Shown: positions 35,927-44,946 of the stretch, piece by piece
How positions within the stretch are numbered: the stretch's first letter is position 1
Layout: each line of letters opens with the position of its first letter
Source of the DNA: Chitinophagaceae bacterium BSSC1
GTDB taxonomy: Bacteria; Bacteroidota; Bacteroidia; Chitinophagales; Chitinophagaceae
Direction of reading: 5' to 3'
Assembly: GCA_002256435.1 (NCBI GenBank)
Contig: NKJC01000002.1
Coordinates: 1-64,000, forward strand
DNA: 64,000 nt
Notes under the pieces: generated by a model
Seen by the model: the letters and a program-made list of their open reading frames with translations, nothing else
Told to the model about the DNA's origin: nothing
Databases searched by the model: none
Position numbers and translations under genes: made by a program

Positions 35927-38900
35927 TCATTTTTGAATTTGATTCAAAATATCATCAATGGCCAACTTGATTAGTTGAGATTTTTGAAGCAGATCTCCTT
36001 CTTTTACAATCTCAACCCCAGTTTTGGCATTTTTATACACTACGGAAACCTTCAAACTGAGTTTGTTGCCTGTAACTTCATAACTACCACGAATACTATA
36101 AGCATCAGATGCTTTGTATTGTTCTACATAACTAATTTTACTTTCTCTACCCATAGAAGACCTGCTCAATAATTCATTGTTAAACTCTTCCGTAATTTGC
36201 AAATTGTCTAACAATAAATCACGGTCACCCGTATACACCAAGGAACGGGTAAATAGTTTTTTCTGACTAGGACTAATATTAATGGCGTCTTTTACTTCTT
36301 TGTCTGCCATTCCTAAATCAAAACTAGCAGAACCAATAATTTGAGGTTCCTGTCTACCACCAATAGATTTAGCCAAATCCCTAACCTGATCAGAAGCAGC
36401 ATTAAACCACCTGCTTACGTCTAAGTATTTATCGTCCTTTAGACCATTACCCAATTTGATGCCGGATAACAAACTATAAGTGAGCAAGCCTTGCCCAAAT
36501 TGACTGGCTTCATAAGCAGGTTGGCCGGAGGCCGATGCCGATAAAATAAAAGTGCCTGTTTTGTCTTTTAAATTTTCCAATGCCCTTACTTGGTCTGCGG
36601 GCATATCTCTTTTGGTAATGATTTCTTGGGCGTTTGTATTTGCTTGACCACTATTACAAGCGTCTAAGATTAACACTTGTTTATTGGCTTTGATATTGCG
36701 CATCCAACCATTGAGTTCATCTGTACTAATGGCTACTTCTTTTTCAACGCCACTTAATTCTAAGGAAGAAGCTTCGGCCGTTAGCATATAAAAATTCTTT
36801 TGCCCACTTAGTAAAGCGCCATGACCAGCAAAAAAGATGACCAATATATCTTCTGCTTTTGAACTAACAGCAATTTCTTCCAACCTTTTTTGAATGGATG
36901 TTTTAAAAGGAGTATTGATATTCCCATTTTCAGTGGTAAACAAACTGGTGATGACGTGCTGTTTGCCATCTGAATTGAGCAATTTTTTGGCAGATGCCGT
37001 TAATGCAGCACTAAATCCTTCTGCATCCGGTGATGCAAAATTGAGTTTCAATTTCTCTCCCTTGTATTGGTTAATGCCAATAGCAATCACATACATATTA
37101 GGTGTTGCAGTGGATTTGGGTTGAACTCCAGTTTCTACCTCTCCACCTCTGGAAGTCATAGAGCCATTGGCCACCGTGGCTTTTACGGAAACGGTATTGG
37201 AAACGCCCGGTACAAAAAAAGGCTTTAAATCGGTTTCATTAATGCCAAGATAATAAGCACTATTGTTCTTGGGTAAAGTATTTGCTGCGTATTCACCACG
37301 CATTTTGCCATTGACAAATAATTGAACCATGCCAACACCACCATCTTTTGGAAAAATCTGGAATTCATACCTGCCATTGTTTAAACCCATCTGTTGTACA
37401 AATGGGGTTACATTACAAATTTGGATGTCAGAAATTTTCTTGGCAGTAATAGGCTCTTTTGTTTGACCCATAATCCTACTGACTAAACCAGGTTGCCAAC
37501 TTAAATCCTTGAATTGATCTAAAGCAATCACTTCTGTTCCACAAGTAAAATATAAGAGTTTTCTGGCTTCTGGTGTGCCATCGTACCTGTCATAAGGATC
37601 CAAAACCAAATAATCAAACCCATCACCTATAGGAAAAAATGTATATAGTAATTGCCCTTGACTGTCCCATTTTTTAAATGTGTTATCCTCAGATTGTGAA
37701 AGGATAAACCTTCCATCATCACTATATTTTGCTGTATGAACATTATTAGTATGCCCTTTTAATGTGCCCAACAAATTACCCGTATTGGCATCCCAGGATT
37801 GTATATTATTATCATCAAAACACATTAAAAACGAATTATTTGTAGGATGGAAATTAATACTGTTAGGAAAATACTCCATATGAGGAATTCGCTTGATGAT
37901 ACTGAAATTACTGAGGTTAAAGAGTAATAATTCTTTTTTAACAGTCACATAAACCAACTTGGTTCCATCTGGACTTAGGGCAATATTGTTTGGGTAAATA
38001 TCATTGGCTATAAATTTGTAATCTAGTAAGCCACCAGTAACAGTACTCCAATACTGCAATCCATGTTCAGGTTTATTGGGGCCACGGCCCCCTGCTGTAA
38101 TAGTGATTACTTGTTGATTATCCTTGGTAAAAAAAGCATCTAGAAAAGATGATTCACCCATTCCTTTAAACCTACTTATAATTTGTCCATTATTGGCATT
38201 GGCCAATTCCAAATAAGGTTTTAAGTTAGGGTCAGTTAAAAGCAATAGATTACCATCTGAGCTAAATTTGGGATTTCCCATGGAACCAAAGGGATTTTTA
38301 AAGCTCTTTTTAAATTCCCATTTTTTTTGATTGGAATTCCAAATCCAAAGCTGGGAGGTGCTATCTGAGGATGATGTAATCACTTTATTGCCATCGGGAC
38401 TCAAATGAGCTTCATATACAGCATTTTTATGGCCAGTTAGTGTAACCAAAACTTTGGCCGTATTGGCATCCCAAATTTTCACGGTGCTATCAAAAGAGGC
38501 TGTTATAATTCTACTACCATCCTTACTATATTCTGCTGATGTGATTTCTTTTCTGTGTCCTATCAACATGGAAATGATTTGGGAAGTAGCACTGTTCCAG
38601 ATTCTACAGTTTCCTGATTCATCGGTAGTGATAATTTTTGAACCGTCAGGGCTAAAATCTGATTGGGTTGGTGCATAGGTTTGTCCATCCAAATCAAGAA
38701 TTTCCTCTTCTGTAAAAAGATCCCAAACCATGGCAACTTTATCAAAACCTGCCGTAACCAATTTAGTGCCACTATTATCAAACCTAGCATTAATAACACC
38801 ATAGGGCAGATCTATTTTTCTAAATAAATGGCCACTTGGAATGTCCCAGATATAGGCAGATTGTAAATGAGTAGTTACTAGTCTTTTACTATCTATACTA

Positions 38901-39769
38901 AATTCAGCCGTTCCTAGTTCATCGCTCACAGCTCCAAAAGAAACAATTTTATGTCCGTCCTCAGCACTCCATAAACCCAATTCAAATTTATCTGAATAGG
39001 TAAATACATATTTGCCATCCGGACTAAACCTAGCTTCTCTAATCTTGCCTATGTTGGTAATTTGAAACAGTTTTTGCCCTTTCATATTCCATATCATGGC
39101 AATGCCATCTTCAGAAGTAGAGATTATTTTGTCATTTACCTGATTGTATTCTACATATTCTACCTTGGCTTTATGTCCAGTACAGGTGGCAACTTTTTTT
39201 CCAGTTGATTTGTCCCAAATTGCAAATTTTGGGGTTTCATCTGTAGCAATAATTAAATTTCCATCTGCATGTTGTGCAATCCAACCAAATTCAGCATCTG
39301 GGTTTTTAATGGTTTGTACCAGACGCCCATTGCTTGCATCAAAAAAACGCAGGGCACTATCAGAAAAAGGTGCGTAGATATATTTACCATCTGCACTAAA
39401 CCCTGCGTCAAATAGTTCATCCTGCTCATGAGACATACTAGCAATCAAGTTGCCATTATAGGAGTTCCAGAGTTTTGCTGTCCTATCTTCAGAAACCGTT
39501 AAAATGGTGTTGCCATCAGGACTAAATACCCCCATGGCAATCATTCCCTTATGCCCCTTGAGGCTAGCCAGTAAAAGTCCGTTTTGTCCATCCCAAATTT
39601 TTACTGTTTTATCCTGTGAAACGGTCAAAACCCGTTTGCCATCCTTGCTAAAAACGCCATCTACTACTTCCTGGGTATGGCCAATAGGGAGCATTAATTT
39701 AGCAGTTTGGGAATACGTGTTTGAACCAACAACCCATAATAGTAAGTATAGCAATAGCAATTTGGCCAT
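35927..39769 (-). CDS. Exported WD40 propeller array fused to a caspase domain
   Basis: The 1280-residue protein begins with a signal peptide (MAKLLLLYLLLWVVGSNTYSQ). Residues of about 25-735 hold roughly fourteen WD40 blades (repeated GHKGxI, FSPDGxxILTxSEDxTxKxW), enough for two seven-blade propellers. After a small Ig-like linker near 800-880 comes a caspase domain at about 890-1160 with His983 in VIFFAGHGALL and Cys1038 in LILDACNSGQA. A C-terminal domain of about 120 residues follows. WD40-caspase fusions are known in bacteria, but their roles are mostly untested. The propeller probably recruits targets or holds the protease inactive. It is the first gene of a two-caspase operon. Confidence 0.9.
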   Translation of the reverse strand: MAKLLLLYLLLWVVGSNTYSQTAKLMLPIGHTQEVVDGVFSKDGKRVLTVSQDKTVKIWDGQNGLLLASLKGHKGMIAMGVFSPDGNTILTVSEDRTAKLWNSYNGNLIASMSHEQDELFDAGFSADGKYIYAPFSDSALRFFDASNGRLVQTIKNPDAEFGWIAQHADGNLIIATDETPKFAIWDKSTGKKVATCTGHKAKVEYVEYNQVNDKIISTSEDGIAMIWNMKGQKLFQITNIGKIREARFSPDGKYVFTYSDKFELGLWSAEDGHKIVSFGAVSDELGTAEFSIDSKRLVTTHLQSAYIWDIPSGHLFRKIDLPYGVINARFDNSGTKLVTAGFDKVAMVWDLFTEEEILDLDGQTYAPTQSDFSPDGSKIITTDESGNCRIWNSATSQIISMLIGHRKEITSAEYSKDGSRIITASFDSTVKIWDANTAKVLVTLTGHKNAVYEAHLSPDGNKVITSSSDSTSQLWIWNSNQKKWEFKKSFKNPFGSMGNPKFSSDGNLLLLTDPNLKPYLELANANNGQIISRFKGMGESSFLDAFFTKDNQQVITITAGGRGPNKPEHGLQYWSTVTGGLLDYKFIANDIYPNNIALSPDGTKLVYVTVKKELLLFNLSNFSIIKRIPHMEYFPNSINFHPTNNSFLMCFDDNNIQSWDANTGNLLGTLKGHTNNVHTAKYSDDGRFILSQSEDNTFKKWDSQGQLLYTFFPIGDGFDYLVLDPYDRYDGTPEARKLLYFTCGTEVIALDQFKDLSWQPGLVSRIMGQTKEPITAKKISDIQICNVTPFVQQMGLNNGRYEFQIFPKDGGVGMVQLFVNGKMRGEYAANTLPKNNSAYYLGINETDLKPFFVPGVSNTVSVKATVANGSMTSRGGEVETGVQPKSTATPNMYVIAIGINQYKGEKLKLNFASPDAEGFSAALTASAKKLLNSDGKQHVITSLFTTENGNINTPFKTSIQKRLEEIAVSSKAEDILVIFFAGHGALLSGQKNFYMLTAEASSLELSGVEKEVAISTDELNGWMRNIKANKQVLILDACNSGQANTNAQEIITKRDMPADQVRALENLKDKTGTFILSASASGQPAYEASQFGQGLLTYSLLSGIKLGNGLKDDKYLDVSRWFNAASDQVRDLAKSIGGRQEPQIIGSASFDLGMADKEVKDAINISPSQKKLFTRSLVYTGDRDLLLDNLQITEEFNNELLSRSSMGRESKISYVEQYKASDAYSIRGSYEVTGNKLSLKVSVVYKNAKTGVEIVKEGDLLQKSQLIKLAIDDILNQIQK

Positions 39770-39818
39770 AGCAGTGGGGCTTTACTTAAATGTAGTTTTT
39801 TCTTTGGATATACTATAA

Positions 39819-39848
39819 TAAGCCAATAAAATGTTTTATATTGGCTTA
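39819..39848 (+). promoter_or_regulatory. Inverted repeat in the 5' region of the small lipoprotein
   Basis: TAAGCCAATA (39819-39828) and TATTGGCTTA (39839-39848) are perfect ten-base arms around a ten-base loop. The element lies 50 bases from the WD40-caspase start and ends 19 bases before the lipoprotein start, in the divergent control region of both genes. It could be an operator for a dimeric regulator or a leader hairpin. No T-run follows. Confidence 0.55.
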
Positions 39849-39867
39849 CAAACCAAAATTAAAACAT

Positions 39868-40068
39868 ATGAAAAAAATCGTTTTATTGATTACGGCTTGT
39901 TTTGCTACAGCCATGATTTTAATCAGTTGTGGTACCGGAGAAGAGGCCAAAAAGCCAGTTGATTCTCCAGCAGTTAAAGTAGACACGCCTGTTACAGCAC
40001 CCGTAGTTGTAGATACTCCTAAACTAAAAGACAGCGCAGCAGGCAAACCAATTGTTACGCCTCATTAA
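39868..40068 (+). CDS. Small proline/valine/threonine-rich lipoprotein
   Basis: The ATG at 39868 begins a lipoprotein signal (MKKIVLLITACFATAMILIS, then Cys21). The mature chain of only 46 residues is low complexity, built from PV, VDTP and TAP strings (DSPAVKVDTPVTAPVVVDTP), with no fold expected. An extended start at 39841 (TTG) is rejected. It diverges from the WD40-caspase gene, and a strong terminator follows its stop. It could be a tether, spacer or substrate of the caspase group, but this is speculation. Confidence 0.75.
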   Translation: MKKIVLLITACFATAMILISCGTGEEAKKPVDSPAVKVDTPVTAPVVVDTPKLKDSAAGKPIVTPH

Positions 40069-40087
40069 TAAATCAACTTGATATTCT

Positions 40088-40132
40088 AACCCCGGTGATG
40101 AAAATGATTAATTTTCGTTGTCGGGGTTTTTT
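40088..40132 (+). terminator. Intrinsic terminator after the lipoprotein gene
   Basis: AACCCCG (40088-40094) pairs with CGGGGTT (40122-40128), and the stem continues inward through weaker and G-U pairs to GAAAA/TTTTC with a seven-base loop. Six T follow the stem (40127-40132). It ends the rightward lipoprotein transcript. The stop of the leftward TPR gene lies within the hairpin loop region, so that gene's transcript also crosses it. Confidence 0.85.
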
Positions 40133-41523
40133 ATTGTCAATTTACTTTGCTTGATCTTCAAACCTGGTGCACTTTGTTTGCTATGAGCATTGGTCAATTT
40201 CTCCAATAGCCAATGTTCTACTCGGTGGTGGGTTGGAATAAGTAATGCAGCAATGCATACAAAAATCAACAATTCTAATACTGGGGTATGGTGGGTAAAG
40301 TCTGCAACTACTGGATGAAGTAATAAAGTGAGGTATTCAAAAAAAAGAAGTAATGAAATGATTCCCAGTGTCTTAATCAGTTTAGCTGGCACTTTTCTTT
40401 TACTTAAGAATAGTGTAATCAAGAAAAATAAGGGTATGAAAATACCCATCAACAATAACTGTAATTGCTTTGCCCTTTCTTCTTCCTGCTTTTTCTTTTC
40501 TTCTTCCATAGTCTCTTGCCTCAGGGCCTCTTGAAAGGTTTTTTCTTGAAATAACTTTACTTTTTCTTGGCTATTGATAGCTTCACTTATCAGATTCCAT
40601 TGTTCTAAATAATAAAGCGCACTATCATTTTGATGAATAGATTTATAGTAATCACTTAGAAAGGCTGTTTGGTCTTTGATTCGGTTGGGGAATTTTTCTT
40701 TTCCAGCAAATATTGGAATCTGCCAGGCCATGATTAAGGCGGAATCTGATTGACTGGTTTTTAAAAACAATTTGGCCAGATTTAAAGTTGCTTCACAAAA
40801 CAAGTCATCATCTTTAACTTGAATTAATTGTATTCTAGCTATTTGATAGGCTTGTTTACCTGCAGCATAATTGGCTTTCTTAACCAAACAATTTCCCAGA
40901 CCAATATTTGAAGCAGCAATTAAATAATTGTCTTTTTTCTGGTTGGCTTTTTCAAAAGCCTTGCTGTAATAAGCATATGCAGAATCATTCAGGTTAAGCC
41001 TATCATAAATGTCTCCAAGGTTCTGGTAACTAAAATATTCTAATTGTGTAATCTTATTAGACTTGATAATGCTATCTGATTTTAAATAATAGGGAAGAGC
41101 CTTGGCATAATCAGCTTGCTGTGTATAGATTATCCCAATATTCATCAATGAAAATGCCATGTTATAGGCATTGCTACTTTTTTCAGAAAAAGCCAATTGT
41201 TTTAAAAAAATCTCAAGAGCTCTATTATAATCCCCTTGGTTATTATAGGAATTGGCCATGAATTGTAATGACTTTAATAAACCATCTGTATACCCAATTT
41301 TCTGCGCCAAATCTGCAGCTGCTTGGGCTACCAAAATTCCTTTAGCGGGTTGGGATAAGCTATATGCATAGGCTATAGAATCCATAATGATGACCCTATT
41401 GGAATCTATTTTTGCCAATGCTAACCGTTGTTGCAAGGAATCTATCTGTCTGTTCTGTGCAAAACAAGGCAACTGATTCAACAAGAATCCAAGGAGGAAC
41501 AAATAAAAAATCCTACATTTCAT
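40108..41523 (-). CDS. TPR / coiled-coil / transmembrane protein
   Basis: The 471-residue protein has a signal peptide (MKCRIFYLFLLGFLLNQLPC, cut near AQNR). Residues of about 60-300 hold five or six TPR motifs (NNQGDYNRALEIFLKQLAF, QADYAKALPYYLKSD). A Glu/Lys coiled coil follows (about 330-352), then three membrane segments (about 356-375, 386-402 and 412-430) and a short basic tail. It looks like the sensor half of a TPR-type histidine kinase but has no kinase. Its start abuts that of the caspase gene at 41524 with no base between them. Export of TPRs next to exported caspases suggests a receptor or scaffold for them. Confidence 0.82.
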   Translation of the reverse strand: MKCRIFYLFLLGFLLNQLPCFAQNRQIDSLQQRLALAKIDSNRVIIMDSIAYAYSLSQPAKGILVAQAAADLAQKIGYTDGLLKSLQFMANSYNNQGDYNRALEIFLKQLAFSEKSSNAYNMAFSLMNIGIIYTQQADYAKALPYYLKSDSIIKSNKITQLEYFSYQNLGDIYDRLNLNDSAYAYYSKAFEKANQKKDNYLIAASNIGLGNCLVKKANYAAGKQAYQIARIQLIQVKDDDLFCEATLNLAKLFLKTSQSDSALIMAWQIPIFAGKEKFPNRIKDQTAFLSDYYKSIHQNDSALYYLEQWNLISEAINSQEKVKLFQEKTFQEALRQETMEEEKKKQEEERAKQLQLLLMGIFIPLFFLITLFLSKRKVPAKLIKTLGIISLLLFFEYLTLLLHPVVADFTHHTPVLELLIFVCIAALLIPTHHRVEHWLLEKLTNAHSKQSAPGLKIKQSKLTIKNPDNEN

Positions 41524-42945
41524 ATGAGAAAAAATCTATTGATGGAATTTAGACCGATAATAAATAGTAAAAAAATATTCCTTGCTTTTATTTTGATCTT
41601 CCTTTATGTTCCATTGCTACAAGCACAAAGTTTTTGGCAGTTTCAATGGAAAACTAGTAAATCAAATAAACAAACTACCATAGATGGTTTACTGGTTCAA
41701 ATGGAAGACAATTCTGGATTTATCAGGTTAGCTTTTCAAGACGAGCAGAAAAATCAGCAAATAGCTGAAATTAGCCTTCATTTAGAATACCTTAAAAATA
41801 TCTCAGGCAAAATAGACAGCAATTATTTGGTTCAAGTTTTGGGAGCACCCAAACTAGTTTCCGGAAATTCAATTAGCCTGTTAGATAACCAGTGTTTGTT
41901 ATTTAAAAAAACAAATTCATTAGAACCGGTAGTACCTAGCCAATCCGGGGTATTGGACCCTGCGGGTAGATTGATAACATCCATTCCCTTACTGAGTAAA
42001 AAGAGCTTGACAGAAAGCATGTTGCTAGAACCAGTACTTGCTAAATACTTTTTAAAAGAAGAACCACTGTATAAAAATTATACGGCACCCAAAAGCAGGG
42101 GTGGGGGATTTTTTGTTGGCAAACCCATACCCACTATGCACGTGATAATTGTAGCGGATGTGGTGGATCCAACTATTGGTAAGGGGTGTAAGGTTGATCA
42201 GGCCAAATTGAGTCAGGTTTATATCACTATTGCACAAAAACTAAAAGTAAGACTAGATACCATTTTTTTGGTCAATGATACTTATGGTAAGGTTTCTATT
42301 CAGAAAGCCTTGGATGATCTAAAACCAGGCAAAGACGATATGGTCTTGTTTCACTACACCGGACATGGATTCAATCGTGAAGACTCATTAGATCCCTATC
42401 CCAATATGTTCTTAGTGCCTTATGAGCAAAGAACCAATTGGGAAAAAGCCAAATCTGATGAACAGGAATTAGGTTTGAGAACGGCTACTTTAGGCATTCA
42501 AGAAATTTATCAAACCATTGTAGCCAAAGGAGCTAGGTTAAATATTGTGTTTAGTGATTGCTGTAATACCAATTATAAACTCAAAAACATTCCTGTCAAT
42601 GATTTATCAGGAACCAGCAGGGGCTTTACTAATCTATATCCTGACTATTGTAAAAAACTCTTTCTTGATGAGAAAGTAAATATTTTGGCAACGGCGGTAA
42701 AAAAAGGGGAGCAGGCAGCCAGCCATCCTACAAAAGGGTCTCTCTATACCAACTACTATTTACAAATCATCAGCAGTTATTTATCTCCAGCTTACAATGG
42801 ATCAATAGAAGATGTAAACTGGAATGCCGTGATTCAGGGTACAGAAAAAAAGACCAAAGAAACGGCGCCATCTATTTACAATACCACTACCAAATCTCCA
42901 TTTAAAATGACCCCGTTTTCAAAAATTCAAATGAAAAAAGACTAA
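41524..42945 (+). CDS. Exported caspase-family protein
   Basis: From the ATG at 41524 the product is 473 residues; an alternative ATG at 41542 gives a tidier signal peptide (MEFRPIINSKKIFLAFILIF, cut near LQAQS). The C-terminal half is a caspase fold: strand 1 TMHVIIVADVVD, His281 in LFHYTGHGFN, and the Cys pair at 346-347 in FSDCCNTN. By alignment to DxC the second Cys is the nucleophile. The N-terminal 200 residues are beta-rich and unrecognised. It lies opposite the TPR gene with zero bases between starts, so each promoter must be inside the other's coding region. Its stop overlaps the LacI gene stop by 4 bases. Confidence 0.85.
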   Translation: MRKNLLMEFRPIINSKKIFLAFILIFLYVPLLQAQSFWQFQWKTSKSNKQTTIDGLLVQMEDNSGFIRLAFQDEQKNQQIAEISLHLEYLKNISGKIDSNYLVQVLGAPKLVSGNSISLLDNQCLLFKKTNSLEPVVPSQSGVLDPAGRLITSIPLLSKKSLTESMLLEPVLAKYFLKEEPLYKNYTAPKSRGGGFFVGKPIPTMHVIIVADVVDPTIGKGCKVDQAKLSQVYITIAQKLKVRLDTIFLVNDTYGKVSIQKALDDLKPGKDDMVLFHYTGHGFNREDSLDPYPNMFLVPYEQRTNWEKAKSDEQELGLRTATLGIQEIYQTIVAKGARLNIVFSDCCNTNYKLKNIPVNDLSGTSRGFTNLYPDYCKKLFLDEKVNILATAVKKGEQAASHPTKGSLYTNYYLQIISSYLSPAYNGSIEDVNWNAVIQGTEKKTKETAPSIYNTTTKSPFKMTPFSKIQMKKD

Positions 42946-43976
42946 GTATTTCTCTTAGTTGATTTTCTGATTTGCAGTTCTGTTGGAATTGATACGTGTT
43001 TAAAACTACTTACTGGTCTTTTGCTTTCTACTAACTCTAAGAGTAATTCCATTGCCTGTTTGCCCATTTCAAAAGCGGGTTGTTTTACAGTAGTCAATCC
43101 AGGATTAAAAAGTTGAGGTGAACTGAAATTACTAAATCCTGCAAATGCCAATGTATCAGGAATTGGAATGGCTTGTTGTTGTAAATAATCAAAGCTGGCA
43201 AGACTAATCAAATCTGATGCTGCAAATACGGCATCTGGCGGATTCTCTAATGCCAATAAAGACGCTAATTGACTTTCTACTTCCTTTGTATCCACACCAC
43301 CTTGTTCACAGTAACGAATCAAACTGGCATCAAAAGGAATACCTGCCAATTTTAAGGCATCGGCGTAGCCAGCCAATCTGGCTTTGGTGGTAAAAATTTC
43401 TTCTGAACTGGTAATATGAGCTATGCGTCTAAAACCTTGGTCTAGTAAATGTTTGGTCAGATCAAAAGCACCTTGGTGATTATCAGCAATGACGGTATGT
43501 GTTTCTAATTCATTGGTGATCCTATCAAAAAACACAATGGGAGTTCCTGAATCTTGTATAGACTTAAACTGAGAAAAGTCAGTGGTTTGTGCAGAAATGG
43601 ATACCAACAAGCCATCAATGGAACGCCAAGTCAATTGATCAAGGTTATTTTTTTCCTTTTCAAAATTCTCCATACTCTGCGTGATGATGACATGATAATC
43701 CTTAGCAGATGCAACTGATTCAATGCCAGTAATCACTTCAGCAAAAAAGACCTTGGATACAGAACTAAGGATTACACCAATACTCCTGGTCTTTTGGTTT
43801 TTGAGACTTTGAGCCATCAAATTGGGATGGTAATTATGCGCTTTGGCATAGGCTTTTACCCTTTTCTTGGTCTCTTCGCCAATTTGATAACTGTCTTTTA
43901 ATGCACGAGAAATAGTGGAATGAGACAGTTTCAGTGCCTTGGCAATATCCTTAATGGTAATAGATGCTTTACTCAT
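42942..43976 (-). CDS. LacI-family transcriptional regulator of the xylose locus
   Basis: The 344-residue protein has the LacI helix-turn-helix (ITIKDIAKALKLSHSTISRAL, residues 6-26) and hinge (NLMAQSLKNQKT), followed by a periplasmic-binding-protein-like effector domain (residues of about 60-335) with SIGVILSS, a VFFDRIT segment and the PDAVFAASDLISL strand. It overlaps the AraC gene by 4 bases (ATGA), so translation is coupled. Position beside xylB-xylA makes xylose or a derivative the likely effector. Confidence 0.92.
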   Translation of the reverse strand: MSKASITIKDIAKALKLSHSTISRALKDSYQIGEETKKRVKAYAKAHNYHPNLMAQSLKNQKTRSIGVILSSVSKVFFAEVITGIESVASAKDYHVIITQSMENFEKEKNNLDQLTWRSIDGLLVSISAQTTDFSQFKSIQDSGTPIVFFDRITNELETHTVIADNHQGAFDLTKHLLDQGFRRIAHITSSEEIFTTKARLAGYADALKLAGIPFDASLIRYCEQGGVDTKEVESQLASLLALENPPDAVFAASDLISLASFDYLQQQAIPIPDTLAFAGFSNFSSPQLFNPGLTTVKQPAFEMGKQAMELLLELVESKRPVSSFKHVSIPTELQIRKSTKRNT

Positions 43977-44809
43977 ATAAATTGTTTGCGATAGGCCGAT
44001 GGAGCCATTCCTTTAATCTGTTTGAATTGTTTACTAAAATGGGCCCAACTATTGTATCCGCTATCATAACAGATCTCCAAAATAGGCTTTTCAGTATCGT
44101 TTAACAACTTACAAGCATGTCCAATGCGTAATTCTTGTAAGAAATTAAAATATGTCTTCTTGATATTCTTCTTAAAAAACCTACAGAACCCAGGTACACT
44201 CATCTCAGCAACGCTTGCAATTTCTGATAAACTAATGGGCTCTAAAAAATGCTTAAATGAATACGCAATTATCTTTTCAATAGCAGGATTGGTTCTTTCA
44301 TTGGTGGCGTTAAAATTGCGACTCAACACTTTGTATTCCTTAGAAGTTGCCAAATCTAAAATCATTTGCAACAATAATAACATGCGCTGAAAACCTTGTT
44401 CCGCAGTAATCTTATCCAAACCAAGTGGAACAGATTGTAACAGTTTCCCTTCTAAAGCAATGGCGTCTTTTTTTTGCAAAAATTGTTGCATACCCTTCCA
44501 TTCGGGAAACCCGTCAAAAGCTTCAAGCAATAATTCAGGTTTACATTGTAATACTTTGGCAGCGCCTATTTGTTTGGAATCCGCTTTTCTAAACCAATGT
44601 GGAAGGTTACCAGCTATAAAAAAACTATCGCCTGGTGAATAAGCACCTACATAATCCCCAATCATGGCCGTTCCTGTTCCTTCTACAATTGAGATAAGTT
44701 CAAATTCTTCATGGGTATGCCAACTGGTTTCAAATTCGGGGGTTCTATAGGTTCTACAAGCAAATGAATGCTGTGGATCTACATGAACTTTCTGTAAAAG
44801 AGTTTGCAT
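43973..44809 (-). CDS. AraC-family transcriptional regulator of the xylose locus
   Basis: The 278-residue protein has an N-terminal cupin-type sensor (SWHTHEEFELISIVEGTG, about 29-46, and GNLPHWFRK) and a C-terminal pair of helix-turn-helix motifs (ISLSEIASVAEMSVPGFCRFF, then ILEICYDSGYNSWAHFSKQFK). It diverges from xylB with 137 bases between starts and is translationally coupled to the LacI gene. AraC-type activators with this layout usually respond to a sugar and turn on the adjacent catabolic genes. With the LacI partner this gives a two-regulator switch on one short promoter region. Confidence 0.92.
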   Translation of the reverse strand: MQTLLQKVHVDPQHSFACRTYRTPEFETSWHTHEEFELISIVEGTGTAMIGDYVGAYSPGDSFFIAGNLPHWFRKADSKQIGAAKVLQCKPELLLEAFDGFPEWKGMQQFLQKKDAIALEGKLLQSVPLGLDKITAEQGFQRMLLLLQMILDLATSKEYKVLSRNFNATNERTNPAIEKIIAYSFKHFLEPISLSEIASVAEMSVPGFCRFFKKNIKKTYFNFLQELRIGHACKLLNDTEKPILEICYDSGYNSWAHFSKQFKQIKGMAPSAYRKQFI

Positions 44810-44820
44810 AAAACAGCCGT

Positions 44821-44867
44821 TATCTTATCCTGAAATTGAGCAAATATAACTGAATAGGGTTAAGATA
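44821..44867 (+). promoter_or_regulatory. Inverted TATCTTA sites in the xyl control region
   Basis: TATCTTA at 44821-44827 and its exact complement TAAGATA at 44861-44867 are separated by 33 bases in the 137-base gap between the AraC and xylB starts. A CATATTTG string that resembles a -7 element overlaps the right arm and lies 68 bases before xylB. The pair could be binding sites for one of the two regulators. Seven-base arms could also be chance. Confidence 0.3.
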
Positions 44868-44946
44868 GCATATTTGATGTCAAAAATAGCAGTTGTAATT
44901 GGGCATGGAAAGATGAAATTTTACTTGATTGTAAAAGCCATTAACC

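Noticed and set aside
33883..42945. Reading the caspase cluster as an abortive-infection or CRISPR-linked defence system
   Set aside because: All members have export signals and no nucleic-acid sensor, nuclease or cas gene is present. A surface or envelope function fits better, though defence outside the cell cannot be excluded.
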